Shown in pieces: positions 24,270-33,771 of a stretch of 64,000 bases of DNA. Where the stretch lies: the NCBI GenBank assembly GCA_964571725.1, contig CAZNDB010000003.1:1-64000 (forward strand), read 5' to 3'. The notes beneath the pieces were generated by a model. The model ran no database searches, was not told the DNA's origin, and worked only from the letters and a program-made list of their open reading frames with translations. This DNA is from UBA1369 sp964571725 (GTDB taxonomy: Bacteria; Patescibacteriota; Gracilibacteria; UBA1369). The position numbers were made by a program, and so were the translations under genes. Positions within the stretch are counted from its first letter, which is position 1, and every line of letters starts with the position of its first letter.

Positions 24270-24575
24270 TTAGTCAATCACGGCCAAAATGCTGCTCTGG
24301 CGGATAATATAGTAATCTTCCCCGTCAATCTTCACTTCATCGGCAGCGTATTTGGAAACCAGTACTTTATCCCCCACCTTCACATCCATCGGCAAGCGGG
24401 TGCCCTTCTTACTCATCAAACCCGGCCCGACAGCAAGAACTTCTGCCTTCTGCGGCCTGTCCTTGGAAGCGGTATCGGGAATAATTATCCCGGAAACGGA
24501 AGTCTGCATGTCACTGATCCCCTTCAAAAGGATCCTGTCCTCCAACGGCTTGATCTTCTTTAGTATTTCACTCAT
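24270..24575 (-). CDS. groES: Co-chaperonin GroES
   Basis: The start MSEILKKIKPLEDRILLK at 24575 is chosen over an upstream TTG that adds 12 residues, giving 101 aa. Family motifs include SGIIIPDTASKDRPQKAEV, the mobile loop region, followed by VGPG and GDKVLVSKYAADEVKIDGEDYYII. It caps the GroEL ring. It is the first gene of the groES-groEL operon. Confidence 0.97.
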   Translation of the reverse strand: MSEILKKIKPLEDRILLKGISDMQTSVSGIIIPDTASKDRPQKAEVLAVGPGLMSKKGTRLPMDVKVGDKVLVSKYAADEVKIDGEDYYIIRQSSILAVID

Positions 24576-24612
24576 GTCTTTGTGGTTATTGGATAATTTT
24601 AGTATGAACAAA

Positions 24613-24639
24613 CTAGCACATAATAATCCTGAGTGCTAA
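24613..24639 (-). promoter_or_regulatory. CIRCE-like HrcA operator
   Basis: On the groES strand the sequence is TTAGCACTC, nine bases, then ATGTGCTAG. The first half is a perfect CIRCE half-site, and the second matches six of nine bases of GAGTGCTAA. It ends 38 bp before the groES start, the classical place for HrcA repression of chaperonin genes. No hrcA gene is in the window. Confidence 0.8.
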
Positions 24640-24642
24640 CAA

Positions 24643-24671
24643 ATTTTCTTTCAAATCATTTTTTTCGTCAA
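24643..24671 (-). promoter_or_regulatory. groESL promoter candidate
   Basis: On the minus strand TTGACG (24666-24671) and GAAAAT (24643-24648) are spaced by 17 bp, directly upstream of the CIRCE element. The -10 box is weak. The arrangement of promoter then CIRCE fits a HrcA-regulated housekeeping promoter. Confidence 0.5.
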
Positions 24672-24707
24672 GATAAAATCTGCGAAGCGGTCATCAAGAA
24701 GGTTCTC

Positions 24708-25568
24708 CTAATTTTTCTTTTTGGTCATTTCAAAAACCTTCTTTCCCACCATCATGGCCAATGCCCCGCCAGGCACCAGATTCTGGGCGATTTCCTTGGA
24801 AAATTCGTATAGATCATCGCTGGTAAAATTCTTCTTCAGGGTATCACTGATTTTAGCGGCTTTCAGATTGATTTCAGTAGTCACCCCGTCAAAAGAAACG
24901 GTGGCTTTTTTATCCTTCAGCCTCCACAAATATTCAAAAGTATAAACCGGATAAAAATACAGATTCAAATCATGCACGGTGATCTCCTCAAAAAGTATTT
25001 CATCAGCCTTGATCGGTTTCACCAGCGATCCCTGCACGGTTCGAACCAGGGTATTGGCACGCGTTTCCAGATGAACTACCGGCGTTCCGTCTTTGATCAG
25101 CTCATCGGTGGATGCAATTTTCTGATGGGGAAACTTCAGATACCTGATAAAATTACCCGGCTGGTCAGTATTGGCGTCTATCATCAACTCCTCCCGGTAT
25201 TTTTCACGACAATGTTCAACTCCCTCAATTTCAAAGCTGCCTTTATCCAGATTCACCTTGAAATTCTTTTCCAGTACCTCCACGTCCTCCACCTCGACGC
25301 TCACCGGAACATGATAGAAATGATTGCGCTTATATTCAAAATGGGAAGTTCCTACCACATGCCAGAAAGCCTCAAAACGTTTTTCCTCATAGATAATTTC
25401 GATATCGTCCGGATTGGGTTTGGCCAGAATATTGAACAAAGAGCCAAAAGCCTTGGCCTTGTTATCCACCGCCATCAGTCTGGCCTTATCCCAGCCCAGA
25501 CTGTCGTTTAGCAGAAGCAGCTTTTCGCTTTCCACCCTGAATTTGTTGAATTCTGATTGATCGGACAT
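24708..25568 (-). CDS. Hypothetical protein
   Basis: A 286-aa soluble protein with an acidic N-terminal half, several beta-rich segments (FEAFWHVVGTSHFEYKRNHF, LYFYPVYTFEYLWRLKDKKA) and a C-terminal hydrophobic helix (LVPGGALAMMVGKKVFEM). No family is recognised. It is 2 bp downstream of the RNase Y stop and probably cotranscribed with it. Confidence 0.65.
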   Translation of the reverse strand: MSDQSEFNKFRVESEKLLLLNDSLGWDKARLMAVDNKAKAFGSLFNILAKPNPDDIEIIYEEKRFEAFWHVVGTSHFEYKRNHFYHVPVSVEVEDVEVLEKNFKVNLDKGSFEIEGVEHCREKYREELMIDANTDQPGNFIRYLKFPHQKIASTDELIKDGTPVVHLETRANTLVRTVQGSLVKPIKADEILFEEITVHDLNLYFYPVYTFEYLWRLKDKKATVSFDGVTTEINLKAAKISDTLKKNFTSDDLYEFSKEIAQNLVPGGALAMMVGKKVFEMTKKKN

Positions 25569-25570
25569 AT

Positions 25571-27100
25571 TTACTTGGCAATATCTTCAGCCCTGGTTTC
25601 ACGCAGGAGATGCATTTTGATCTGACCGGGATATTGTAAATCCTTCTCAATCTTCCGGGCTATGTCATGCGTCAGTTTGACCGCGGCATAATCATCAACC
25701 TGATCGGGTTTAACAAAAATCCTTACTTCACTGCCGGCCTGCACCGCAAAAGTATTTCTGACGCCTTCAAAAGCATTAACGGTATTTTCCAGTTCCTCCA
25801 TGCGCTTGATAAAGTTTTCCAGATTGTCTTTCTGTGCGCCCGGACGGGCTACGGCAATGGCATTAGCAGCAGAAACAACCATGGCTTCCACCGTTCGCGG
25901 TTCCACCTCACCCTCATGCGATTCCACGCAATGAATAACCTCTTCGGAAATATTAAACTTCTTCAAGATATCCTTGCCGATCAGAGCGTGATGCCCCTGA
26001 ATTTCATGATCGGTTGATTTGCCGATGTCATGGAGCAAACCGGCCTTTTTACAGATCTCCACGTCGGCCCCCACTTCCGCTGCCATATTGGCGGCCAGAA
26101 AAGCCACCTCCATCGAGTGCTTCAGAACGTTCTGCCCATGACTGGTGCGAAATTTCAGCCGCCCCAGCAATTTAATCAGATTCAGATTCATGCCGGCCAC
26201 GCCGGTTTCATAAGCGGCTTTTTCACCAAGATCCTTAATCATCACATTTACCTCCTCCTGGGTTTTGGCTACCACTTCTTCGATTCTGGCCGGATGTATG
26301 CGTCCGTCAATCAGTAATTTCTCCAGTGAAATTTTGGCTATATATCGGCGTACCAGATCAAAACCGGAAATCACAATGGAGCCCGGAGTGTCATCAATAA
26401 TCACGTCGATGCCGGTAGCCTGTTCAAAAGCAATAACGTTACGTCCTTCCTTACCGATAATCCTGCCCTTCATTTCATCAGACGGTAAAGTTACCACCGT
26501 GGCGGTAAATTCGGTGGCCACTTCCGCGGCGTAACGCTGAATGGCATCAGCCACGATAAACTTGGCCTTTTCCCGGGATTCCTTTTTCAGAACTTCTTCG
26601 GCTTTTTTAATGTGATCGGCCAAATCCTGACGGGAAGCCTCCTCCACCTCTTTGATCAGTTTTTCCTTGGCTTCTTCCTTGGACATGCCGGCAATCTTTT
26701 CCAGTTCCTTCTTCTGTTTCTCCAGACTGGCTTCAGCCTCCGTCCTCAGCTCTTTCACCTTCTCCACTTTCTGTTCCAGATCGGTTCGAAGCTGTTCCGC
26801 GTTCTGAATTTTCTTCTCCAGCGATTCTTCCTTGTCCAGCAATCGTGATTCTATCTTGTCCAACTGCTGACGTTTTTTTTCTTCTTCCGCCTTGTACTGG
26901 TCCAAAGTCCTGAGTGCTTCGTTTCTTGCCTCCAAAAGAATTTCCTTTGCCTGTTTGTCCGCTTCCGCAAAAACTCTTTCCGCTTCTTTTTTATCGGCTT
27001 CCGTTTTATCCCTTACGGAAGCTTTTTTGACTAAATAGCCAACAGTAGCACCTGCAAGACCGGCCAGCAACAAGGCAACAATTGCTATTACTATATCCAT
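25571..27100 (-). CDS. rny: Ribonuclease Y
   Basis: A 509-aa protein with an N-terminal membrane anchor (residues ~3-25) and a long charged coiled coil to about residue 190. A KH domain contains GRIIGKEGRNVIAFEQ. An HD domain contains AGLLHDIGKSTDHEIQGHHA, with the metal-binding histidine and aspartate. RNase Y is the membrane-bound endoribonuclease that starts mRNA decay in many Gram-positive-like bacteria and in CPR. The length and order match the family. Confidence 0.96.
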   Translation of the reverse strand: MDIVIAIVALLLAGLAGATVGYLVKKASVRDKTEADKKEAERVFAEADKQAKEILLEARNEALRTLDQYKAEEEKKRQQLDKIESRLLDKEESLEKKIQNAEQLRTDLEQKVEKVKELRTEAEASLEKQKKELEKIAGMSKEEAKEKLIKEVEEASRQDLADHIKKAEEVLKKESREKAKFIVADAIQRYAAEVATEFTATVVTLPSDEMKGRIIGKEGRNVIAFEQATGIDVIIDDTPGSIVISGFDLVRRYIAKISLEKLLIDGRIHPARIEEVVAKTQEEVNVMIKDLGEKAAYETGVAGMNLNLIKLLGRLKFRTSHGQNVLKHSMEVAFLAANMAAEVGADVEICKKAGLLHDIGKSTDHEIQGHHALIGKDILKKFNISEEVIHCVESHEGEVEPRTVEAMVVSAANAIAVARPGAQKDNLENFIKRMEELENTVNAFEGVRNTFAVQAGSEVRIFVKPDQVDDYAAVKLTHDIARKIEKDLQYPGQIKMHLLRETRAEDIAK

Positions 27101-27241
27101 TGCCTTATTGGTTATTTTATTTTTACCGTTTAATCAAAGCATAGATAACTAAGCACTGTCAAAATTTAGCAATTTTTAATACCGGGTTAATAATCACTTT
27201 ATATACTTACGGACAGGCTTTTCCTTATCTCTATAAGAAAA

Positions 27242-28771
27242 ATGGAAAGATTTATCAAAATATCAGTTTTATTACTTGTCAATTCGGTTTTTCCGATTAT
27301 CACGCTTGCCCAAACCCCGAATCTATTATCAGACCGGGAAACGACGCCCGACATTAATATTCTCCCGCCCATCACCGCCGCCATCACTTTGGAAACCATC
27401 GCCTTCAAAAACGATCCGGATATTCTGACTTTCCGGGTCCACGGAACAAGCGGGACAATAAATTTAAAAGGACTGTCTTTTTATGACGACAAAGATTTCA
27501 AAACCGTAACGGAAGATTTCCCGGTCAGCTCAGACAGCGTTGTTTCGTTAACATTCAATTCCAGCCTGCCGGATGACCCGGAAAACCTCAAATTATACAC
27601 CTCCAAAACAGGGCTGACCGCCACCACCGAACAAATTTTAATCCACTCCGGAGCACAACAATTCGATTTTTTCTGCTGGTACAAATCCCCCGTCGCCAAA
27701 AGTGAAATTGCCGATTTTGAGAAAATCCGCCCCGACGCCTATTGGGACGAAAATGACATTGAGAGCTGCTTTGAAAGCGGGCAGATCAAAAACGGACAAA
27801 CCCTGAAAAAAGTTACAAACGAACCTAATTCTTCTTCCTGGGAAATTATCATACCCGCCTCCCCCGCCCCGGCCAGTTCCTCCTCCGCAGCCGAAAGCAA
27901 AACCCCCGCCCCCGCCAAAGACAGTCTGTCCGAAATCATCGCCGGTCAGGATAATATAATAGACGATCCCCCGCTCCGCATTACAGAAATCTACCCGCTG
28001 CCCAAAAACAAAGAAGAACACGAGTGGATGGAAATACTCAATGTCTCGGATACTCCCGTCAATCTGACCGGCTGGATTGTTGACGACGCCGAAGCAGGCA
28101 GTAAACCCAAAAGACTGACCGCTGACAGTCTGTCCAAAAATGTGATTGCTCCCGGACAGGTAACGCAAATCGATTTTACAAAACTTAAAATCACCCTCAA
28201 TAACGACGCGGACAGCATCCGGATTTTTTTACCGGACGGGCAGCCGGTCGACCAGCAGGATTACGGTGACGGAAAAAAGGGCCAGTCCTACGCCCTGATT
28301 ACTCTGGACGACGAGGAAAACTGGATCTGGACCGACCACCCCACCCCCGGCACGAACAATCCCCAATTACAAACCGTCAGCGGGACTATCGTATCGGCTC
28401 CCGAATTTAAAAGTACCTATTTTTTCAGCATCAGTGAAAAACCCGCCGGGAACGAAAATATTTCCGGGCAAAAAACGCTGATCACTTTTGATGAAAGCGT
28501 TGTCAAAGGTCCCCTGGCCCGTCAACTATTCACCGTGGGAAACAGCGGCGTATTCAGCGGGGAAATCAGCCCGGCCCAGGAAAACACCAATGATTACGGC
28601 CAAATCATGAAACTCTACAACTACGAAATAACCGGGCAATCTGAAAACAACTCCCTGTCGCCAGAGTTGTTGATAATTGTTACAATAGGCGCGCTTGGAA
28701 TTATATTATTTTTTCTGCTTCCTAAAATTTTTCCCCAATGGAAACTCTCAACGTCGGACAAATCTTCCTGA
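27242..28771 (+). CDS. Surface protein with lamin-tail domain and C-terminal anchor
   Basis: A 509-aa exported protein with an N-terminal signal peptide (residues 1-22). A lamin tail domain at about residues 240-370 includes RITEIYPLPKNKEEHEWMEI, then LTGWIVDD and DQQDYGDGKKGQSYAL. A low-complexity Ala/Ser/Pro spacer at about 205-225 precedes it. A C-terminal hydrophobic helix and lysine-rich tail (LIIVTIGALGIILFFLLPKI) would anchor it outside the cell. Bacterial lamin tail domains bind DNA or surfaces in some contexts. Its last 34 bp overlap the ccdA-like gene. Confidence 0.85.
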   Translation: MERFIKISVLLLVNSVFPIITLAQTPNLLSDRETTPDINILPPITAAITLETIAFKNDPDILTFRVHGTSGTINLKGLSFYDDKDFKTVTEDFPVSSDSVVSLTFNSSLPDDPENLKLYTSKTGLTATTEQILIHSGAQQFDFFCWYKSPVAKSEIADFEKIRPDAYWDENDIESCFESGQIKNGQTLKKVTNEPNSSSWEIIIPASPAPASSSSAAESKTPAPAKDSLSEIIAGQDNIIDDPPLRITEIYPLPKNKEEHEWMEILNVSDTPVNLTGWIVDDAEAGSKPKRLTADSLSKNVIAPGQVTQIDFTKLKITLNNDADSIRIFLPDGQPVDQQDYGDGKKGQSYALITLDDEENWIWTDHPTPGTNNPQLQTVSGTIVSAPEFKSTYFFSISEKPAGNENISGQKTLITFDESVVKGPLARQLFTVGNSGVFSGEISPAQENTNDYGQIMKLYNYEITGQSENNSLSPELLIIVTIGALGIILFFLLPKIFPQWKLSTSDKSS

Positions 28772-29481
28772 CTTTCCTGGCCGGAATTCTTTCCGTACTG
28801 TCCCCCTGCATCATTCCGCTGCTGCCCGGATTCATCGCCTATTTTGCCGGACTGGGACTGGAAGAAGTCAAAACAAAAAAACATCAGAAAAAAATGCTGA
28901 TTGCCAGTCTGCTCTTCAGTCTGGGTTTTACTCTGACCTTTCTGGCTTTCGGTCTGGTAGCAGGAGGTCTGAGTTTAATACTCATCCAAAACCAGATTTT
29001 TCTTCAGCAGATCGGAGGCATCATCCTGATTTTCTTCGGCATACTGCAAAGCGGCATACTAAAGTTTAAATTCGTCCAGAAAGTTTACAAACTGGACCAT
29101 CAGAAAATCAAATTACAGGAACACGAATATCTGCGCTCACTGCTGATTGGAATTATTTTTGCCTTCAGCTGGACCCCCTGTTACGGACCGATTATCGGAG
29201 GAATCTTTACCCTGAGCGCGTCATCCCAAACCCTCGGGGCCAGCCTGCTGCTTTTTCTGTTTTACAGCATCGGCTTCGCGCTGCCCATTGTTCTGCTTTC
29301 CCTGGCCATGGACAGCTGTTCCGCCTTTCTGGTCAAACACCGTAAGTTTTTTCGTTTTTCCGGGCTGATCGCGGGAGCGTTATTGATTCTGATCGGACTG
29401 CTGATGCTGACCAATAATCTTTCCCTCATTGTCAACTGGCTGGACATAATCTATACTCAAAACAAATTAACTTTCTTCTAA
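28738..29481 (+). CDS. CcdA/DsbD-like transmembrane thiol-disulfide protein
   Basis: A 247-aa six-helix membrane protein of the cytochrome c biogenesis CcdA family. It has LSVLSPCIIPLLPGF near the N terminus and FSWTPCYGPIIGG in the middle, the two cysteine-proline motifs that shuttle electrons across the membrane. It passes reducing power from cytoplasmic thioredoxin to extracytoplasmic thiols. It overlaps the lamin-tail gene by 34 bp and is 7 bp from the DsbA-like gene, which fits a coupled secretion and disulfide module. Confidence 0.9.
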   Translation: METLNVGQIFLTFLAGILSVLSPCIIPLLPGFIAYFAGLGLEEVKTKKHQKKMLIASLLFSLGFTLTFLAFGLVAGGLSLILIQNQIFLQQIGGIILIFFGILQSGILKFKFVQKVYKLDHQKIKLQEHEYLRSLLIGIIFAFSWTPCYGPIIGGIFTLSASSQTLGASLLLFLFYSIGFALPIVLLSLAMDSCSAFLVKHRKFFRFSGLIAGALLILIGLLMLTNNLSLIVNWLDIIYTQNKLTFF

Positions 29482-29488
29482 AACAAAC

Positions 29489-30163
29489 ATGAAAAATCAG
29501 CTGTTCAAATTCCTGAGCGTCTTTTTATTGGGCTTGATTCTGGGCTACCTGCTGAAGGGCTGTTCCTTTGGTCCGCAGGCCGTTTCCTCCATTTCCGAAG
29601 CCGGTTCCGTGAAAGTAATGGGACAGGAAAACGCCCCCGTCACCATGGTTGAATACAGCGATTTTCAATGTCCGCTCTGCAAAAAATTCTATAACGAGAC
29701 TTACAAAAAGATTTTAGCCGATTACGTTCAAACCGGAAAAGTTAAATATGTATTCAAGCATTTCCCGCTAAGCATCCATCCGCAGGCTCCCGCGGCCGCT
29801 CTGGCAACCGAATGCGCGCTGGAACAAAACAAATTCTGGGAAATGCACGATTTGTTGTTCGAAAATCAGACCGCCTGGTCCGGTAAAAGTGACCATCTGG
29901 ACACCTTCAAACAATACGCCAAACAACTGGCCCTCGACGAAAACCAGTTCAACCAGTGCCTCGATTCCCAAAAACATCAGAACAACGTGGAAAAAGACTT
30001 CCAGGAATCATTATCCAAAGGCGTCCGGGGAACACCGACTTTCTACATTAACGACGAAATTCTGGTAGGAGCGCTGGACAGTTCGGAATTTACCAAAATG
30101 CTGGACCGCGCGCTAAATCCGCCATCCGCCGAAGCCACCACCCAACCGGCCCCCGCCAATTAA
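29489..30163 (+). CDS. DsbA-like thioredoxin-fold protein
   Basis: A 224-aa protein with an N-terminal membrane anchor or signal (residues ~5-25, ending LLKGCSFG, a possible lipobox-like cysteine). The DsbA fold starts with ENAPVTMVEYSDFQCPLC. The active site CPLC replaces the CPHC of E. coli DsbA, and the cis-proline loop is RGTPTFYIND. It would oxidise or isomerise disulfides in exported proteins, paired with the CcdA-like gene just upstream. Confidence 0.92.
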   Translation: MKNQLFKFLSVFLLGLILGYLLKGCSFGPQAVSSISEAGSVKVMGQENAPVTMVEYSDFQCPLCKKFYNETYKKILADYVQTGKVKYVFKHFPLSIHPQAPAAALATECALEQNKFWEMHDLLFENQTAWSGKSDHLDTFKQYAKQLALDENQFNQCLDSQKHQNNVEKDFQESLSKGVRGTPTFYINDEILVGALDSSEFTKMLDRALNPPSAEATTQPAPAN

Positions 30164-30189
30164 ATTTCCCGTCGCGCCAATTAAATTAT

Positions 30190-30984
30190 TCAGACCTGTT
30201 GGAGCACCCTGAAAATCAGCTGGGCAACATCACCGCGTAAAGCCGGATTATTTGGTTTATAAAATTCCAGATTGGGATTTTCATCAATCAGCTTTTTGGT
30301 CAAAGCCGTTTTAACATAGGGATAATACCAGGCCCCCTGGTCCAGATCCTGAAACATGTTGGCAGGCAGAACTTCCGTACCGTCTTCACTGACGCCAAAA
30401 GCTTCCAGAACCATTTTCAGGGCTTCCGCCTTGGTCAGCGTTTCATTGGGATGAAACGATCCGTCAGCATATCCCTTGATCCAGCCTTTCTCTTTGGCCA
30501 GACAGACTGAAGGGGCATACCACTCGTTATTTACGTCCGTGAAACAGTTGTTATAATTGAGAGTCAGCGGATACTGCTTTTTGGCGGCAACAATAGTCTT
30601 GGCCAGCTCGGCGCGTTTCAGTTCCTGATAGGGACGAAATGTATTGTCAGCGAACCCGCTTATCACGCCGCCTTTTTTCAGATAGGCCAGTGAATCAAAA
30701 TATTTGGAATCAGCCTTCACGTCATCGAAAAGAGCTTCCAGGGCTGAAGGTTTTAATTCTTCCTTAACGCTGAAAGAGTTAACCGCGGATTTAAAGAAAT
30801 CCACCGTTTTGGGCAAACCCACCACCGTCAAAATGATTAATATGCAGGAAAAAGCCAAAACCAGGGGAAGGAACAAAAATATCTTAGTGATTGGATGAGT
30901 ATCGATCTTTCCGTCATTTACGTCGTACTCCTTCGCACTTGTCCAGTTCAGCTTCTTTCTGTTGAATACGTCTTTCAGTTTCAA
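30190..30984 (-). CDS. SLH domain surface protein
   Basis: A 264-aa protein with a cytoplasmic basic N terminus, one membrane segment at about residues 32-56, and three SLH repeats filling the rest. The repeats include SGFADNTFRPYQELKRAELA, KGYADGSFHPNETLTKAEAL and the final PNNPALRGDVAQLIFR. SLH repeats bind cell wall polymers in many bacteria. No enzymatic domain is attached, so it may act as a wall-membrane tether. Confidence 0.9.
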   Translation of the reverse strand: MKLKDVFNRKKLNWTSAKEYDVNDGKIDTHPITKIFLFLPLVLAFSCILIILTVVGLPKTVDFFKSAVNSFSVKEELKPSALEALFDDVKADSKYFDSLAYLKKGGVISGFADNTFRPYQELKRAELAKTIVAAKKQYPLTLNYNNCFTDVNNEWYAPSVCLAKEKGWIKGYADGSFHPNETLTKAEALKMVLEAFGVSEDGTEVLPANMFQDLDQGAWYYPYVKTALTKKLIDENPNLEFYKPNNPALRGDVAQLIFRVLQQV

Positions 30985-31064
30985 GGCAGTATACTTATAT
31001 TGACCCGATCATCACATGATAACATATCAGGTGAATTTGTCAATATACAGAGCCTTGATTTTCG

Positions 31065-32222
31065 CTATTTCTTCTTTTTGATTTTTGGCTCCTCCAAGCC
31101 CTCCACAGTCTCCTGTCCCAGTTTGTCGGCATATTCCAGCTCATAGACATGCAAAAGAGTCAGGAAAATCACCAGCAACATCGGCCCATAAACCACTCCA
31201 ATAAGCCCAAAAGCCAGCATCCCCCCGAAAACCGTCACAAAAGTCAGCAAAGGGTTGATTTTGGCTGTGGATCCGATAAATATCACCCTCAAAACATTAT
31301 CCACGGTTGCCACCAACAAGGTTCCCCAGATCCAGACAAAAATACCTCCGAAGATGTTACCGCCGATAAGCATTATTAAACCCATCGGAAACCAGACTAT
31401 CGACGTACCGATAGTGGGAATCAGTGAAAATATCGAGACCGCCGTTCCCCAGAAAAACGCACTGGGCACACCGGCAATGGAAAAGCCGATCCAGGCCACC
31501 ACACCCTGCGCGACTGCCGTTAAAACAGTTCCCAGCAAAGTTGCCTTACTGACCTCGTCAAACTTCTTAAAGAGGGCTTTTTCATGTTTCAGAGGGATCG
31601 GGCTCAAAACCATTACTTTCCGCAGCAGAAAGCGACCATCCTTATAAAGGAAATACAGGGTGAAAAACATCAGCAACAAATTGAAAATCGACACGCCCAG
31701 ATCGGTTAACAGTCTGGCGCTTTGTTTGGCCGCGAAAGAGCTGATAAACTTAGCCGTTTCAGTCAGCGCGTTCTTCAGACCTTCCATATTTTGTTGGACC
31801 AGCAAGGCCAGATCTTTGCTGTAAGGGCCAGATAAATCATAGAAGAAGTTCCCCTTCTGCCAGCGCAACAGGGCGTTTACGTCCAAAGTCAGTAAATAAT
31901 TATTGACCGTATTGTACAGATCCACGGCCTGTCCGAACAAAATCAGCAAAAACATCAGCAACGGGATCACGATGACGAAAATTACGATCAGACAGGTAAC
32001 GGCGGAAGCCAAACGTTTTTTTCCGTTAAACCACATTTCAAATTTGGCATAAATCGGAAAAGTAATGGTGGCGACGATGGCTGAAAAAATCAACACGTCC
32101 AAAAAAGGACTTAATACGTCCAGAAGCTTCAGACCAACCCAGATAATGGCGGCAAACATGATATAAGCCGGCAATTTTTCCAGCACCAGCGAGTCACCTG
32201 AAAACATTTCTCGGTTTTTCAT
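31065..32222 (-). CDS. AI-2E family transporter (PerM-like)
   Basis: A 385-aa protein with about eight membrane segments and a central amphipathic region, in the AI-2E/UPF0118 family. Hallmarks are the LNPLLTFVTVFGG-like segment INPLLTFVTVFGGMLAFGL and GVVYGPMLLVIFLTLL near the C terminus. Members export quorum signals or other small solutes, or act as Na+/H+ antiporters. The specific substrate is unknown. The C terminus ends in a lysine run. Confidence 0.9.
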   Translation of the reverse strand: MKNREMFSGDSLVLEKLPAYIMFAAIIWVGLKLLDVLSPFLDVLIFSAIVATITFPIYAKFEMWFNGKKRLASAVTCLIVIFVIVIPLLMFLLILFGQAVDLYNTVNNYLLTLDVNALLRWQKGNFFYDLSGPYSKDLALLVQQNMEGLKNALTETAKFISSFAAKQSARLLTDLGVSIFNLLLMFFTLYFLYKDGRFLLRKVMVLSPIPLKHEKALFKKFDEVSKATLLGTVLTAVAQGVVAWIGFSIAGVPSAFFWGTAVSIFSLIPTIGTSIVWFPMGLIMLIGGNIFGGIFVWIWGTLLVATVDNVLRVIFIGSTAKINPLLTFVTVFGGMLAFGLIGVVYGPMLLVIFLTLLHVYELEYADKLGQETVEGLEEPKIKKKK

Positions 32223-32294
32223 TTTTATTTATGAATTTATACCTTCGCAGTATAAACGGAGGTTTCAAAAAAGTGAAATCCAGAATTTTCTGCT

Positions 32295-33056
32295 TTAGAG
32301 CGTAAACAGAGCTCCAATCAGATAGCCGGATAAAGCTGAAATAATTCCGATCACCAGCATCTGAAACCCGCTCCTGTACCAGCTACCCACGGTCAATTTT
32401 GATTTTACCGCTCCCGCCGCAAACAAAGCCAAGGCCGCCAGACCAAGCGCGATAAAAATTGCGGTGGTGACGTCCCCCGCGTACTTGATGCCAAAAAAAT
32501 AAAAAAAGGCGAAAGGGATCAGCGGAATTATGGCGCCCAAAAAAGAAGTAAAACCAATTAACAGAGCCGACCGCAAAGGCCGTTTTCCGTCCATCGGAGC
32601 CAGATTCAATTCTTCCTGCATCATGGTTTCCAACCAGACCTTTTCATTTGAAGTAACCACTTTTACCACTTCCTCCAGCAATTTTCCGCTAAAACCCTTT
32701 TTCTCGTAAATCTCGCGGATTTCCTGCTCTTCGGCCTCGGGCATATGAGCAATTTCATACTTTTCGCGATTCAGCTCACTCTGATAATAATCACGTTCCG
32801 CCACTTTGCTGGTATATCCCACCGCGCCCATGGAAACGGCTTCCGCAATCGCCCCGGCCAAACCGCCGGCAACAATAATACGGAAATCGGAACTGGCCGC
32901 CGCCAGGCCCAGAATCACCCCCAAAGTATTTACCAGGCCATCCTGTCCTCCCAAAATAACGTCGCTCAAACGGGCACCGGTCTTATTATCCTCCTCCTTA
33001 TGATGACAGCTGACTTTCACAAAACGCGGATAGTGGGCATGATTGGCTTTTTTCAT
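32295..33056 (-). CDS. VIT1/CCC1 transporter family protein
   Basis: The start MKKANHAHYPRFVK at 33056 is preferred; an in-frame frame extends to 33134. The 253-aa protein has SDVILGGQDGLVNTLGVILGL, the first helix signature of the VIT1/CCC1 family. It is followed by GLAGAIAEAVSMGAVGYTS, a charged cytoplasmic region rich in Glu, and three C-terminal helices. Family members move Fe2+ or Mn2+. The Glu-rich loop may be the metal-binding domain seen in plant VIT1. Confidence 0.88.
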   Translation of the reverse strand: MKKANHAHYPRFVKVSCHHKEEDNKTGARLSDVILGGQDGLVNTLGVILGLAAASSDFRIIVAGGLAGAIAEAVSMGAVGYTSKVAERDYYQSELNREKYEIAHMPEAEEQEIREIYEKKGFSGKLLEEVVKVVTSNEKVWLETMMQEELNLAPMDGKRPLRSALLIGFTSFLGAIIPLIPFAFFYFFGIKYAGDVTTAIFIALGLAALALFAAGAVKSKLTVGSWYRSGFQMLVIGIISALSGYLIGALFTL

Positions 33057-33149
33057 CACAAAAAGGTTATGAGAACTCATCACCCAATGTATCAGCAACC
33101 GGCCGGCACAACAATATCTAAATGCTTCAGGCAACCGACCAAACCCACT

Positions 33150-33653
33150 TTAGCGTTTTCCGCTTTGATTCATCTTGTCCGTCAAAACATCCGGATAAAA
33201 AGCGAAAGGCAGCAAATCCAGCAAAGCAACTCTCATAATCTTCCCTCTGATTCCGGCCGACAACACGGTAGGATTGTTTCCGACACCCTTGAATTCCAAA
33301 AGCCTCTGACGGCAATGTCCGCAGGGAGTCACAAAATCCTCGCTGATCTGTCCGGCCGGACCTCCCACCACCGCGATCAATTCCATGCCAATCTCTCTCA
33401 TCATTTTATCCATCCTGCCAATGGCGTTGTTCTCGGAATGCATGGCCGAATGTACAATATCTTCCATATTCCATCCCCTGACCGTTTCCCCGTTTTTCAA
33501 TCTGATGGCCGCGCCCACCATAAAGTTGCTCACTCCTGCATAGGCTTCCTCCCGGGCCAGCGTAGCCACGGTCAAAAGATCGGTTTCAACGTCAGACAGA
33601 TCCTCCCTGTCAACAATTTCATAGGGCAGTACCAGATATTTCTGTTTAATCAT
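33150..33653 (-). CDS. Cytidine deaminase-like zinc enzyme
   Basis: From the ATG at 33653 the protein is 167 aa. The zinc site is HSEN (histidine ligand and catalytic glutamate) followed by PCGHCRQRLLEF with two cysteines, the cytidine deaminase arrangement. SNFMVGAAIRLKNGETVRGWNMED is the typical strand preceding the first motif. It is the second deaminase in the window, the other being at 14563-15048, and the two are clearly different. It ends near the start of the VIT1 gene. Confidence 0.85.
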   Translation of the reverse strand: MIKQKYLVLPYEIVDREDLSDVETDLLTVATLAREEAYAGVSNFMVGAAIRLKNGETVRGWNMEDIVHSAMHSENNAIGRMDKMMREIGMELIAVVGGPAGQISEDFVTPCGHCRQRLLEFKGVGNNPTVLSAGIRGKIMRVALLDLLPFAFYPDVLTDKMNQSGKR

Positions 33654-33771
33654 GTTTTCATTTAATAAAAGAAGGGCCAATCTTATCCCCGACCCCAGCC
33701 AAAATCAAGCTCTCCGGCGTAAACAATCGTCATCACCGCGCCGAATCAGGCAAAATTCAAAAATTCCCAAA

